Assembly (NCBI RefSeq): GCF_007992715.1 | Contig: NZ_BKAU01000001.1 | Coordinates: 2,108,001-2,172,000 of the forward strand | Reading direction: 5' to 3' | Source of the DNA: Chitinophaga cymbidii | Lineage (GTDB): Bacteria; Bacteroidota; Bacteroidia; Chitinophagales; Chitinophagaceae | DNA: 64,000 bases | In this document: in pieces, positions 33,475 through 43,476 of the stretch | How the letters are laid out: each line of letters begins with the position of its first letter | How positions within the stretch are numbered: the first letter of the stretch is position 1 | Translations under genes and position numbers: made by a program | Notes under the pieces: generated by a model | The model's database searches: none | Seen by the model: only the letters and a program-made list of their open reading frames with translations | Told to the model about the DNA's origin: nothing

Positions 33475-34281
33475 ATGCGACAGAAGCGGGGACCACATCT
33501 TTTTTTGAAAACCATATTGATAACCTTAACCGGCGGGACTTTAACCTCCTGCGTCAGTACAAAGAACGCCGTGTATTTCAACAATGTGAACGACACGACG
33601 GTGAAAACGGTGAACACGGCCTTTGAGCCGCTTATTCAGAAGAACGACATACTGCAGATAACAGTCAGTAGTTTGAACCCGCAGGAAGCAGTCATCTATA
33701 ACCTTCCGAACGCCAATACCGGCGGCGCTGCAACAGGCACAGGCGGTACAGCGGCAGGAACGGGCTTCCTGGTAGATCAGCAAGGCTTTATACAGTATCC
33801 TGTATTTGGCCGGATAAAGGTGGAAGGTCTGACCACCAAAGCGCTGACAGATACATTGCGCAACCAGTTCGAAGTGCGCAAATTACTTTTAAATCCCGTT
33901 GTGAATGTACGTTTCCTCAATTACAGGGTAACTGTATTGGGAGAAGTGGCGAAGCCTACTGTGGTGAATGTGACGAACGAGAAGATCTCCATCCTGGAGG
34001 CGTTAGGTATGGCGGGAGACATTACCGTATATGGGAAAAAAGACAACGTGATGCTCATCCGGGAAGTGGAAGGAGAACGCACCATCAAACGGCTGAATCT
34101 GAACGAAGGGACAATATTTACATCGCCATATTATTTTTTGCAACCCAATGACATCGTATACGTAGAACCCAATAAATCGAGAGTGGCAAGTGCTGAAAGA
34201 TCGAGACAGGTGCTGCCGGTAGTGTTGAGCGGGCTTTCCCTGCTCGTCATTATCCTGGACAGGCTGGTGATAAATAACTAG
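33475..34281 (+). CDS. polysaccharide export outer-membrane lipoprotein (Wza-like)
   Basis: This 268-residue protein has a lipobox LTSC (Cys26) after an N-terminal hydrophobic run. A poly-export domain follows (LIQKNDILQITVSSLNPQEA, about 53-72; GFIQYPVFGRIKVEGLTTKAL, about 103-123). An SLBB-type segment comes next (VTVLGEVAKPTVVNVTNEKISILEALGMAG, about 152-181). A C-terminal hydrophobic helix (LPVVLSGLSLLVIILDRLVI) could cross the outer membrane as in Wza. It is the first gene of the exopolysaccharide operon and works with the Wzc-like kinase encoded next. Confidence 0.92.
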   Translation: MRQKRGPHLFLKTILITLTGGTLTSCVSTKNAVYFNNVNDTTVKTVNTAFEPLIQKNDILQITVSSLNPQEAVIYNLPNANTGGAATGTGGTAAGTGFLVDQQGFIQYPVFGRIKVEGLTTKALTDTLRNQFEVRKLLLNPVVNVRFLNYRVTVLGEVAKPTVVNVTNEKISILEALGMAGDITVYGKKDNVMLIREVEGERTIKRLNLNEGTIFTSPYYFLQPNDIVYVEPNKSRVASAERSRQVLPVVLSGLSLLVIILDRLVINN

Positions 34282-34370
34282 AACGGATATACGTACATTG
34301 TTGAAAAACCGTACCTGGACACATATACCATGTGCCGGGGAGGAAGAACCATATATTGAAGAAACCATTT

Positions 34371-36710
34371 ATGCAGCAGACAAATTCACATAAGCGCGTA
34401 CAACCCCAGGAGCAGGTAGATCTGCTTGCCCTGATCCGGTACCGGTACCTGGCATACTGGCCTTTGTTCCTGCTGGCGATCGCGATCGCCCTCGGAGGCG
34501 CCTACGCTTATCTCCGCTACGCAACGCCGGTATATAAAATATCCGCATCGTTGCTGGTGAAAGATGAATCGAAAGACCTCAACGACACGAACATACTCAA
34601 CTCGCTGGACCTCTTTGGTTCCAAAAAGAACATCGAGAACGAAATACAGATACTCACCTCCCGTACGCTGGCGCGCGATGTGGTGCGTAACCTGAACCTC
34701 TACGGCGAGATATTCCAGCAGGGAAATATCCGGGACATCATCGCTTACAAAGACGCACCCGTGCAGATGAAGTTCCTGGAACCCTGGAACATCCGCAACA
34801 GCGCGCCGGAGATCGTATCCCTGCAATACGATTCCGCGCACCGCAAGATCACGCTGAACAACAGGGCCTACCCGCTCAATGATACCGTGGCAACGCCCTG
34901 GGGTAAAATGGTGATCGTTCCGCGGCCGGGCGTGGAAGTGCCGGAGAAATCCTGCTACCTGCGCATCACCAACGAAAAACAAACTATGGCCGCTATACAA
35001 AGCCGCCTGAAAGTAACGCCCATCTCCAAGCTGGCCACCGTGATAAAGCTGGAATACAGCGATGTAGTGCCGGCCCGCGGAGAAGATGTGCTGAATAACC
35101 TGATCGCGGAATACAACAAGGCCGCCGTTGCGGACAAGAACAGGCTGGCCGCCAGCACTATGGCTTTCGTGGAAGAGCGCCTGCGGATCGTAACAGATGA
35201 GCTAAGCCAGGTGGAAAAGGACGTGGAACGTTTCAAGAGTAGCGCCGGTATTGTGGACATGAGCGAGCAAAGCAAACTGTTCCTTACCAGCGTGCAGGAG
35301 AACGATACCAAGATCAGCGAGGCCAACATGCAGCTCTCCGTGCTGGACGCCGTGGAGCGGTATGTCAGCGGAAAAGAGGCAGGCGTGAACGTAGTACCGG
35401 CCACCATGGGCATCTCCGATCCTGTGCTGCTGGAGCTGGTGAGCAAGCTCTATGAAACCGAGCTGGAAAAAGAAAGACTGAAAAAGACCACCGCGGAAAA
35501 TAGTCCGGTTATGCAAAGCCTCAACAAGCAGGCGGAAATGCTGAAGCCCGGCATCCTCGAAAATATCCGCAGCCAGCGCGCCAATATCATGGCGGGCCGC
35601 GAACGGCTGGAAGCCGCCAACGGCCGTTTCATGGGCATGCTGCGCACTGTTCCCGGAAAGGAAAGAGGCTTGCTGGAAGTAAGCCGCCAGCAGGTGATCA
35701 AGAATAACATCTACACCTTCCTCTTACAGAAAAGGGAAGAAACGGCGCTGGCTTATGCCGCGGCTATTTCAGACAGCCGGATCGTAGATGCCGCCGAATC
35801 CGCCTCCGCGCCATTCAGCCCCCGCCGCATGATGGTCATGGGTATTGCGGCGCTGGCGGGCATCGTGGCTGTAGCCGGCTTCATTACGCTGAAAGATATG
35901 CTGAACCGGGAGGTTACATCCCGTGCGGATATAGAAAAAGTTACTTCCGCGCCGATCGTTGCGGAGATCTTGTTTGACGAAAGCAAAGAGCCGGTAGTGA
36001 TTGCCGATGGCAGACGCAGTCTTGTAGCAGAGCAATTCCGTTCCCTCAGAACTTCGCTCTCCTACATCGGGCTGAACGGAGATAATAAAACGCTGCTTGT
36101 TACGTCCTCCATCTCCGGGGAAGGCAAGAGCTTTATTTCCCTCAACCTGGCTACCAGTCTCTCTTTGCTGCGCAAAAAAGTAGTGCTGCTGGAATTTGAC
36201 CTGCGCAAGCCGATGCTGAGCAATATGCTCGGCGTGCAGCGGGACCCCGGCATCACCAACTACCTCGTCGGCAAGTCCTCCCTCTCCGACGTGATCCGCG
36301 CCGTACCGGGCAACGAATACCTGTTCCTGCTGCCCGCGGGCGTGATACCGCCGAACCCGACGGAGCTGATCCTCAACGGACGGCTGGAAGAAATGATCCG
36401 CCACCTGCGCGCCATGTTCGATTATGTGATCATAGATACCGCGCCGGTGGGGCTGGTTACGGACGCCCGCCTGCTGGCGCCGCATACGGACGCATGCCTG
36501 TACGTCATGCGTCACCAGGTAACGCCAAGGCTGTACCTCAAGCTGATAGACGAGCTGTACCGCAATGGCGAAGCAGGCAAGCTGAACCTGGTATATAACG
36601 GTGTGAAGCCGCGCGGAGTGGCCGGTTATGGCTACGGCCACGGCTACGGATATGTGGATGAACAGAACGGCAAACCGAAAAAATTTATACGGAACATCTT
36701 TAACATCTGA
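34371..36710 (+). CDS. polysaccharide co-polymerase / tyrosine autokinase (Wzc-like)
   Basis: This 779-residue inner-membrane protein has a Wzz-type N-terminus with transmembrane helix 1 (about 29-48), a long periplasmic coiled-coil region (about 150-470) and transmembrane helix 2 (about 487-507). Its cytoplasmic kinase has Walker A SSISGEGKSF (about 580), Walker A' VVLLEFDLRKPML (about 605) and Walker B YVIIDTAPVGLVTDARLL (about 686). A Tyr/Gly-rich tail (GYGYGHGYGYVDE) is the autophosphorylation cluster. It controls chain length and export with Wza and Wzy. ATG 34371 is chosen over 34332. Confidence 0.94.
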   Translation: MQQTNSHKRVQPQEQVDLLALIRYRYLAYWPLFLLAIAIALGGAYAYLRYATPVYKISASLLVKDESKDLNDTNILNSLDLFGSKKNIENEIQILTSRTLARDVVRNLNLYGEIFQQGNIRDIIAYKDAPVQMKFLEPWNIRNSAPEIVSLQYDSAHRKITLNNRAYPLNDTVATPWGKMVIVPRPGVEVPEKSCYLRITNEKQTMAAIQSRLKVTPISKLATVIKLEYSDVVPARGEDVLNNLIAEYNKAAVADKNRLAASTMAFVEERLRIVTDELSQVEKDVERFKSSAGIVDMSEQSKLFLTSVQENDTKISEANMQLSVLDAVERYVSGKEAGVNVVPATMGISDPVLLELVSKLYETELEKERLKKTTAENSPVMQSLNKQAEMLKPGILENIRSQRANIMAGRERLEAANGRFMGMLRTVPGKERGLLEVSRQQVIKNNIYTFLLQKREETALAYAAAISDSRIVDAAESASAPFSPRRMMVMGIAALAGIVAVAGFITLKDMLNREVTSRADIEKVTSAPIVAEILFDESKEPVVIADGRRSLVAEQFRSLRTSLSYIGLNGDNKTLLVTSSISGEGKSFISLNLATSLSLLRKKVVLLEFDLRKPMLSNMLGVQRDPGITNYLVGKSSLSDVIRAVPGNEYLFLLPAGVIPPNPTELILNGRLEEMIRHLRAMFDYVIIDTAPVGLVTDARLLAPHTDACLYVMRHQVTPRLYLKLIDELYRNGEAGKLNLVYNGVKPRGVAGYGYGHGYGYVDEQNGKPKKFIRNIFNI

Positions 36711-36865
36711 TGATAAAGAAACCATGTATGCTATTGAAAAACTCATCATGTGACTGAGAAGGCGAAGCTGTGCAATGACCCGGCACAACTCCCTTCACCC
36801 GCCTTTAACTATTCCACGTTATGAAAAACCAAACCAGCTATCCGTTAACCATAAAATTGAAACTT

Positions 36866-37375
36866 ATGCAACAGGAAATGCATGCTTGGTATGCAGTGTA
36901 TACCAAAGCAAGATGGGAAAAGAAAGTAGCCGATCTGCTCGCCCGCAAGCAGTTGGAAAGCTATTGTCCGCTTAACCATGTTGAACGGCAATGGAGCGAC
37001 CGCCGCAAGCTGGTGCAGGAACCACTGTTCAAATCCTATGTATTCGTGCGTATCCCTGAAAGCAAGAAGAACCTGGTACGCGAAACAGAAGGCATCATCA
37101 ACTTTGTTTACTGGCTCGGGAAACCGGCCGTGATCAATGATTACGAGATCGACCTCATCAAACGCTTCCTGCGCGAATACAAAAGCGCCACCCTCGAACA
37201 ATTCCCTATCCGCCAGAACGATCTCGTGGAGATCACCGCCGGTCCGCTGATGCACCAGCGCGGCAGGATACTGGAAGTAGGAAAGAACAAGGTAAAGGCT
37301 GTGCTGAACAGTCTCGGATTCGCCATGATAGCCACTGTGCGCAACAATGAAGTGGCTGTGCTGGACTATGCATAA
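36866..37375 (+). CDS. UpxY-type transcription antiterminator (NusG-like)
   Basis: About 169 residues; the NusG N-terminal domain starts at HAWYAVYTKARWEKKVADLLARK. A KOW-like segment follows near LVEITAGPLMHQRGRILEVGKNKVKAVL (about 120-147). UpxY proteins keep RNA polymerase transcribing through their own long polysaccharide operons in Bacteroidota. ATG 36866 begins close to the domain; ATG 36821 would add 15 residues. Unusually for UpxY genes, it is third in the operon, after wza and wzc, with a 155-base leader before it, so it would mainly affect the sugar and glycosyltransferase genes. Confidence 0.88.
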   Translation: MQQEMHAWYAVYTKARWEKKVADLLARKQLESYCPLNHVERQWSDRRKLVQEPLFKSYVFVRIPESKKNLVRETEGIINFVYWLGKPAVINDYEIDLIKRFLREYKSATLEQFPIRQNDLVEITAGPLMHQRGRILEVGKNKVKAVLNSLGFAMIATVRNNEVAVLDYA

Positions 37376-37397
37376 CATCAAAAAACCTCGCATACAC

Positions 37398-38414
37398 ATG
37401 CAGCATATTATTCTTTGCGGTGGCTCCGGCACCCGCCTGTGGCCGCTTTCCAACCGGCACACGCCCAAGCAGCTATTGCCGCTGTTTGAAGGCCGCAGCT
37501 TATTGCAACTGACATACCTCCGGAACAGCGCCGCCTGCTCCGGCGTAATGGCCATCGCCAGCGAACAGCAGGCAGACGTGATCGCGGAACAGCTGCTGGA
37601 CGCCGGCGCTTCCGCGCGCCGGATCGCAGAGCCCGTTGGTCGCAATACCGCCGCGGCTATTGCGCTCGCGGCTTTCATCGCGGAACCGGAAGAAGTGCTG
37701 CTCATCACGCCCTCCGATCACCTCATCGGCACGCCGGACATTTATGAGGCTACCATCGCATCCGCCCGGCAGCTTGCCGAAGCTGGATACCTGGTGACCA
37801 TCGGCCTGCGGCCCGCATACCCGGAAACAGGGTACGGCTATATCCATTACGATGGCCATGATGTGATCCGCTTCGTGGAAAAACCGGACGCCGCCAACGC
37901 GGTACGCATGCTCGAAAGCGGCGACTACCTCTGGAACAGCGGCATCTTCTGCAGCAAAGCCTCCGTGATGCTCGACGAGCTGAAACAATACGCCCCGGAA
38001 ATATATGCCGCCAGCCAAAGAGCCGCGGAGGAACTGGTGCGCACCGGCAGGATTTCACTCGCCGCCATGGAAGCCATTCCGTCCAACAGCATCGACTATG
38101 CCGTGATGGAAAAAAGCCATCGCGTAAAAGTAGTGCCCAGCACCATGCAGTGGAGCGACGTGGGCAGCTACGAAGCGCTGACGGAAGCCCTGATGGAACG
38201 CTATCAGTACAGCAACCAGCAGGCGGTATTCATTGAAAGCAATCCCCGCAACAGCATGGTGATCGGCAAGGAAAAACTCGTCGCCCTCGTGGGGGTAGAC
38301 AACATGGTGGTGGTAGACACCCCCGGCGCCCTGCTCATCATGCAAAAGGGAAAAGGACAGGAGATCAAACAACTACATAACTGGGTAAAAGAAAACCGCC
38401 CGGAATTACTTTAA
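37398..38414 (+). CDS. manC: mannose-1-phosphate guanylyltransferase
   Basis: This 338-residue cytoplasmic enzyme makes GDP-mannose from mannose 1-phosphate and GTP. The nucleotide-binding signature [21 protein letters not shown] lies at residues 6-26, and the sugar-phosphate motif RFVEKPD is near 155. Later [10 protein letters not shown] and [10 protein letters not shown] are standard. It lacks the C-terminal isomerase domain of two-domain ManC proteins. ATG 37398 is preferred over 37368. GDP-mannose feeds Gmd and Fcl encoded downstream. Confidence 0.92.
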   Translation: MQHIILCGGSGTRLWPLSNRHTPKQLLPLFEGRSLLQLTYLRNSAACSGVMAIASEQQADVIAEQLLDAGASARRIAEPVGRNTAAAIALAAFIAEPEEVLLITPSDHLIGTPDIYEATIASARQLAEAGYLVTIGLRPAYPETGYGYIHYDGHDVIRFVEKPDAANAVRMLESGDYLWNSGIFCSKASVMLDELKQYAPEIYAASQRAAEELVRTGRISLAAMEAIPSNSIDYAVMEKSHRVKVVPSTMQWSDVGSYEALTEALMERYQYSNQQAVFIESNPRNSMVIGKEKLVALVGVDNMVVVDTPGALLIMQKGKGQEIKQLHNWVKENRPELL

Positions 38415-38425
38415 AAACCGCATCA

Positions 38426-39379
38426 ATGGAATTGAAATCCAGGATCTACATAGCCGGCCACCGCGGAATGGTGGGCGGCGCGATCAAAAGAAAGCTGGAA
38501 ACAATGGGATACCAGCATATCATCACCCGTACCTCCGGCGAGCTGGACCTCCGCGACCAGCAAAACGTACAGTCGTTCTTCGCTGAAGAACGGCCCGAGT
38601 ACGTTTTCCTCGCCGCCGCCAAAGTAGGCGGCATTCACGCCAACAATACCTACCGCGCGGAATTCCTGTACGATAACCTGATGATCGCTTCCAACATCAT
38701 CCATGCCGCATGGCAGCAGCAGGCGAAAAAGCTGATGTTCCTCGGCAGCTCCTGCATCTACCCGAAACTGGCGCCGCAACCGCTGCGCGAAGATTACCTG
38801 CTCACCGGTCCGCTTGAAGCCACCAACGAGCCCTACGCTATCGCCAAGATCGCCGGCATCAAGCTCTGCGAAGCTTACCGCGATCAGTATGGCTGCAACT
38901 TCATCAGCGTGATGCCTACCAATCTATACGGCATCGGCGATAATTACCATCCCGAAAATTCTCATGTGCTGCCTGCGCTGATCCGCCGGTTCCATGAAGC
39001 CAAGCAAAATAACACGCCGGTAGTCACCGTGTGGGGCACGGGAAAGCCTAAACGCGAATTCCTGTACTCGGACGATCTCGCGGACGCCTGCGTGTTCCTC
39101 ATGCTTAACTACGATGGCCGCGAGCTGGTGAACATCGGTTCCGGCGAAGACCTGAGCATCCGCGAGCTGGCGGAGATCGTGAAAGAAGTGGTGTGCTACG
39201 AAGGAGATATTGAATTCGATACTTCCAAACCGGACGGCACGCCGCGCAAGCTGATGGATGTTTCAAAGATCCACTCGCTTGGCTGGAAGCACAGCGTAGA
39301 CCTGAAACGCGGCATCGCGCTGGCTTACGGCGATTTCCTCAAGGGGCAGTATCACTCCATGAATGCCATGCATCACTAA
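38426..39379 (+). CDS. fcl: GDP-L-fucose synthase
   Basis: This 317-residue NADPH-dependent epimerase-reductase converts GDP-4-keto-6-deoxymannose to GDP-L-fucose. It has a Rossmann motif [13 protein letters not shown] (about 7-19), [13 protein letters not shown] (about 59-71), SSCIYP (about 109-114) and the catalytic YAIAK (about 135-139). [19 protein letters not shown] closes the family pattern. It lies 11 bases after manC. Its partner Gmd is encoded two genes later, with ugd inserted between them. Confidence 0.94.
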   Translation: MELKSRIYIAGHRGMVGGAIKRKLETMGYQHIITRTSGELDLRDQQNVQSFFAEERPEYVFLAAAKVGGIHANNTYRAEFLYDNLMIASNIIHAAWQQQAKKLMFLGSSCIYPKLAPQPLREDYLLTGPLEATNEPYAIAKIAGIKLCEAYRDQYGCNFISVMPTNLYGIGDNYHPENSHVLPALIRRFHEAKQNNTPVVTVWGTGKPKREFLYSDDLADACVFLMLNYDGRELVNIGSGEDLSIRELAEIVKEVVCYEGDIEFDTSKPDGTPRKLMDVSKIHSLGWKHSVDLKRGIALAYGDFLKGQYHSMNAMHH

Positions 39380-39392
39380 ACATACAGACACG

Positions 39393-39483
39393 GATGAAAC
39401 CAGGTTCCATCTGGCCATTTAAGATCAATTATTAGCAGATGAAACAAAGTTCCATTTGACCATTGAAAAATCAATTACGAACA
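39393..39483 (+). repeat. 45-base tandem repeat in the ugd leader
   Basis: Two adjacent copies (39393-39437 and 39438-39483) share GATGAAAC..GTTCCAT.TG.CCATT.AA.ATCAATTA with scattered substitutions. They fill the otherwise unusually long 105-base gap between fcl and ugd. The ugd start region (ACAAATGAAA) resembles the beginning of a third copy, so the leader looks generated by repeated duplication of a start region. Confidence 0.8.
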
Positions 39484-39484
39484 A

Positions 39485-40819
39485 ATGAAAGTAGTTGTCA
39501 TAGGAACAGGATACGTCGGCCTCGTAACAGGCGCCTGCCTCGCGGAAGTGGGAACGGAAGTGGTTTGCGTGGATGTGGACCAGCAAAAGATCAGCAATCT
39601 CCGCAACGGCATCCTGCCCATTTATGAGCCCGGACTGGAAGAAGTGGTAACCCGCAATTACCAGAACGGCCGCCTGGCCTTCAGCACGAATATCACGGAA
39701 GCGCTCCCCGGCGCGGAGGTGGCGTTCATTGCGGTAGGCACGCCTCCCGGCGAAGACGGCAGCGCGGACCTGCAATATGTGCTGCAGGTAGCAAAAGAGA
39801 TCGGCACGCACATGACCGGCCACCTGGTGGTAGTCACTAAAAGCACCGTGCCCGTAGGCACCGCCGTAAAAGTGAACCGCGCCATCAAGGAAGCCATGCT
39901 GGAAAGAGGAACGCTGATCGATTACGATGTAGCCTCCAATCCGGAATTTCTGAAAGAAGGTGCCGCTGTGGCGGACTTCATGAAGCCCGACCGGATCGTG
40001 GTGGGCGTGAACACCGAACGCGCGCAGAAAGTGCTGGACCAGCTGTACTATCCTTTTCTGCTGAACGGCCACCCCATCATTTTCATGGACATCGCTTCCG
40101 CTGAAATGACGAAGTACGCGGCCAACGCCATGCTCGCCACAAAAATTTCCTTCATGAACGATATCGCCGGGCTCTGCGAACTGGTCGGCGCCGATGTGAA
40201 CAAAGTACGCAAAGGCATCGGCAGCGATCCCCGCATCGGCCACCGCTTCATCTATCCCGGCATCGGGTACGGCGGTTCCTGCTTCCCGAAAGACGTGAAA
40301 GCGCTGGTAAGAACAGGCATGGAATATGGCCGCAGCCTGCGCATCCTCGAAGCAGTGGAAGCCGTGAACGACGATCAGAAGAAAGTGATGTTCGACAAGA
40401 TCGACCGGCATTTTGAAGGCGACCTGCGCGGAAAAACCTTCGCCATCTGGGGCCTTTCCTTCAAGCCAAATACGGACGACATGCGCGAGGCGCCATCACT
40501 GGTGCTGATAGACGCACTGCTGCAGGCGGGCGCGCTGGTGCGTGTATTCGACCCCGTTGCCATGCACGAAGCAAAAAAAATACTGGCAGACAAAGTGGCC
40601 TGGTGCACCGATCTCTACGATGCCGCCGCCGGCGCGGATGCGATCGCCCTGGTAACGGAATGGAACGAATTCCGGCTGCCGGACTGGCAACGCATCAAAG
40701 CCAGAACAGTCTTCGACGGCAGAAACATCTACGACGATGTAATGCTGCACAAAAAAGGATTTACCTACTACGGTATCGGAACAACACAACATACACTTAC
40801 TAAAATCATGACCACATGA
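39485..40819 (+). CDS. ugd: UDP-glucose 6-dehydrogenase
   Basis: This 444-residue cytoplasmic NAD-dependent enzyme oxidises UDP-glucose to UDP-glucuronate. It has the N-terminal Rossmann motif [20 protein letters not shown] (about 4-23), VGTPPGEDG (about 84-92), KSTVPVGTA (about 119-127) and catalytic Cys266 in [14 protein letters not shown]. The C-terminal NAD domain has [17 protein letters not shown] near 324-340. Its stop overlaps the gmd start by 4 bases. Its product would supply glucuronic acid to the polymer. Confidence 0.96.
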   Translation: MKVVVIGTGYVGLVTGACLAEVGTEVVCVDVDQQKISNLRNGILPIYEPGLEEVVTRNYQNGRLAFSTNITEALPGAEVAFIAVGTPPGEDGSADLQYVLQVAKEIGTHMTGHLVVVTKSTVPVGTAVKVNRAIKEAMLERGTLIDYDVASNPEFLKEGAAVADFMKPDRIVVGVNTERAQKVLDQLYYPFLLNGHPIIFMDIASAEMTKYAANAMLATKISFMNDIAGLCELVGADVNKVRKGIGSDPRIGHRFIYPGIGYGGSCFPKDVKALVRTGMEYGRSLRILEAVEAVNDDQKKVMFDKIDRHFEGDLRGKTFAIWGLSFKPNTDDMREAPSLVLIDALLQAGALVRVFDPVAMHEAKKILADKVAWCTDLYDAAAGADAIALVTEWNEFRLPDWQRIKARTVFDGRNIYDDVMLHKKGFTYYGIGTTQHTLTKIMTT

Positions 40820-41913
40820 AAGTTGCTTTAATTACTGGTGTTAACGGGCAGGACGGCGCCTACCTCGCAGAGCTGCTGCTGGAAAAAGGATACATGGTGC
40901 ATGGCGTGAAACGCCGCGCCTCCCTGATCAACACTGAAAGGATCGATCACCTGTACCAGGACCCCCACGGCGAGGATGTCCGCTTCAAACTGCACTACGG
41001 CGACATGACGGACAGCACCAACCTCATCCGTATCATACAGGAAACCCAACCGGACGAAATATACAATCTCGCCGCCATGAGCCATGTGCGCGTGAGCTTT
41101 GATACGCCTGAATACACCGCGAATGCGGACGGCATCGGCACCCTGCGCATCCTCGAAGCGCTGCGCATCCTGAAAATGGAACAGAAAACGCGCGTGTACC
41201 AGGCCAGCACTTCAGAACTCTACGGCCTCGTGCAGGAAGTGCCGCAAAGGGAAACAACACCGTTCTACCCCCGCAGCCCGTACGCCGTGGCAAAACTGTA
41301 CGCCTACTGGATCACCGTGAACTACCGCGAAGCATACGGCATGTATGCCTGCAACGGTATCCTCTTCAACCACGAAAGCCCGCTCCGCGGCGAAACCTTC
41401 GTGACCCGGAAGATCACCCGCGCCGCCGCCGCCATCGTGCTCGGCCTGCAGGAAAAATTATATCTCGGCAACCTCGATGCCCGCCGCGACTGGGGCCACG
41501 CCAAGGATTACGTGGAAGCCATGTGGCGCATCCTGCAGCAGGACGAGCCGGAAGACTACGTGATCGCCACCGGCATCACCACGCCCGTACGTGATTTTGT
41601 AAGAATGGCGTTCGACGAGTTGGGCATTGAGCTGGAATTTCTCGGCGAAGGCGTCAATGAAGTAGCCGTAGTGACCGCCTGCCGCAATAAAGATTATCTC
41701 CTGCCCATAGGCAAGGAAGTGGTAGCGGTAGACCCGAAATATTTCCGGCCTACGGAAGTGGACCTGCTCATCGGCGACCCCACCAAATCCAAAACAAAGC
41801 TCGGCTGGGAACCAACGTACGACCTGCCGGCGCTGGTAAAGGAAATGGTGGCGATGGACGTAGAGCTGTTCCGCAAAAAAGATATTGCTCAGTTTGAACA
41901 CCTGATGGGATAA
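40816..41913 (+). CDS. gmd: GDP-mannose 4,6-dehydratase
   Basis: This 365-residue cytoplasmic enzyme converts GDP-mannose to GDP-4-keto-6-deoxymannose, the first step to GDP-fucose. Visible are [29 protein letters not shown] (about 6-34), [12 protein letters not shown] (about 83-94), the catalytic STSELYG (about 132-138) with YAVAK (about 157-161), and the family tail [26 protein letters not shown]. It is translationally coupled to ugd (ATGA overlap) and 3 bases before the flippase gene. Confidence 0.96.
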   Translation: MKVALITGVNGQDGAYLAELLLEKGYMVHGVKRRASLINTERIDHLYQDPHGEDVRFKLHYGDMTDSTNLIRIIQETQPDEIYNLAAMSHVRVSFDTPEYTANADGIGTLRILEALRILKMEQKTRVYQASTSELYGLVQEVPQRETTPFYPRSPYAVAKLYAYWITVNYREAYGMYACNGILFNHESPLRGETFVTRKITRAAAAIVLGLQEKLYLGNLDARRDWGHAKDYVEAMWRILQQDEPEDYVIATGITTPVRDFVRMAFDELGIELEFLGEGVNEVAVVTACRNKDYLLPIGKEVVAVDPKYFRPTEVDLLIGDPTKSKTKLGWEPTYDLPALVKEMVAMDVELFRKKDIAQFEHLMG

Positions 41914-41916
41914 TAC

Positions 41917-43458
41917 ATGCAGGCTGCAAATAAAGTAGTACTTAATACCGGATTTTTGTACGGGAAGATGATAGTCTCCATGTTCATCGCGCTGTATGCA
42001 ACGCGGCTTGTGCTGCATGCGCTCGGTGCGGAAGACTACGGGATCTTCAACCTGGTGGCCGGCGTGGTGGCGCTGCTCTCTTTTCTGAACGGCGCCATGA
42101 CGCTGGCTACGCAAAGGTATATGTCCTATTCCCTGGGCGCGGGCGACCGCAACCAGCTGAAGAAGGTCTTTAATTCCAGCGTGCTGCTGCATCTCATCAT
42201 CGGGATAGCGGTAGTGCTGCTGCTGGAAATAGTGGGGATGTACCTCTTCGGCAACGTGCTGAGCATTCCGCCGGAACGTTTGCATGCGGCGAAAAGCATT
42301 TTCCATTTCATGGTGGTCACTGCTTTTTTTACGATCGCTTCCGTGCCTTACGATGCCATTATCAACACAAACGAAAACATGCTCTTCGTAGCGGTGCTGG
42401 GGATCATTGAGTCGGTCGCGAAACTGAGTCTTGCCATCTACCTCCCTTATGCTTTCAGCGACCGGCTCATTTTTTACGGCGGGGCGCTCGCCATACTGGC
42501 GGTGCTGCTGCTGATCGTGAAGCGGATCTACTGCGCCAGGAAGTACGATGAGAGCCGGATACGAAGGCATGCGCTGGACAAGGGTCTGATAAAAGAAATG
42601 TTCGCCTACGCCGGCTGGTCCACTATCGGAGCATCCGGCGTGATCGCTAAAAGCCAGGGCGTAGCCGTTATATTAAATGTATTCTTCGGGGCAGTGATCA
42701 ATGCAGCATTTGGTATCGCCAACCAGATCAACGCACAACTAACATACTTCTCGGTGACCATGCTGCAATCACTGAACCCGCAGATCGTAAAAAGCGAAGG
42801 CAGCGGCAACCGCCGGCGGATGATACAGCTGGCGATGATGGCCTGCAAGTTTTCGTTTTTCCTGCTTGCTTTCTTTGCCATTCCCGCGATTATCGAAATG
42901 CCGTTCGTCCTGAAGCTCTGGCTGCACAACATCCCGGAACACACCGTTGTCTTCTGCCGGCTGATCATTATCGCTTCGCTGATCAACCAGCTGTCTTCCG
43001 GCTTACAGATCGCCGTACATGCCGTTGGCCGGATCAAAAAATACCAGGTGATCATCAGCATCCTGCTGCTGCTGAACCTGCCGGGCTCCTGGCTGCTGTT
43101 GCGCGCGGGCTTTCCGCCTTTTACCGTAATGGTGTTCGCCATTTTCGTGGAGGTCATTTCCTGCGGGTTCAGGGCGCTGGCGGCAAGGCGGCTGACGGGG
43201 TTGCAGATCAGCGACTATCTTTTTAAAGTGATATGGCAGGCGCTGGTGCCGGTGACCGTAGCGGCAGGTATTGCGGTTATTCCATCTTTATTCATGGATG
43301 AAGGGTTCTTCCGGCTGCTGCTCACGGGCATCATCAGCTCGCTTTCCGTCATCCTCTGCATTAAATACCTGGGACTAACGTCTTACGAGCATGAAAAGCT
43401 GGAAGAAATGCTGGAAAAGGCGATCACAAAAGTAAGTACAAGACTGAAACCTGTTTAA
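41917..43458 (+). CDS. polysaccharide flippase (Wzx-like, MATE/MVF fold)
   Basis: This 513-residue inner-membrane protein has about 12-14 hydrophobic helices. The N-terminal region NTGFLYGKMIVSMFIALYATRLVLHALGAEDYGIFNLVAGVVAL is characteristic of polysaccharide transporters that flip lipid-linked repeat units to the periplasm. Between helices lie short basic loops such as RYMSYSLGAGDRNQLKK. It sits between sugar-nucleotide genes and glycosyltransferases, as expected for Wzx. No other flippase is seen in the locus, which supports the assignment. Confidence 0.9.
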   Translation: MQAANKVVLNTGFLYGKMIVSMFIALYATRLVLHALGAEDYGIFNLVAGVVALLSFLNGAMTLATQRYMSYSLGAGDRNQLKKVFNSSVLLHLIIGIAVVLLLEIVGMYLFGNVLSIPPERLHAAKSIFHFMVVTAFFTIASVPYDAIINTNENMLFVAVLGIIESVAKLSLAIYLPYAFSDRLIFYGGALAILAVLLLIVKRIYCARKYDESRIRRHALDKGLIKEMFAYAGWSTIGASGVIAKSQGVAVILNVFFGAVINAAFGIANQINAQLTYFSVTMLQSLNPQIVKSEGSGNRRRMIQLAMMACKFSFFLLAFFAIPAIIEMPFVLKLWLHNIPEHTVVFCRLIIIASLINQLSSGLQIAVHAVGRIKKYQVIISILLLLNLPGSWLLLRAGFPPFTVMVFAIFVEVISCGFRALAARRLTGLQISDYLFKVIWQALVPVTVAAGIAVIPSLFMDEGFFRLLLTGIISSLSVILCIKYLGLTSYEHEKLEEMLEKAITKVSTRLKPV

Positions 43459-43476
43459 AACCTGAAAATACCTTTT

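Noticed and set aside
33435..33626. 63-codon + frame overlapping the wza start
   Set aside because: It is in the wrong frame relative to a clear lipoprotein start at 33475, with no domain content.
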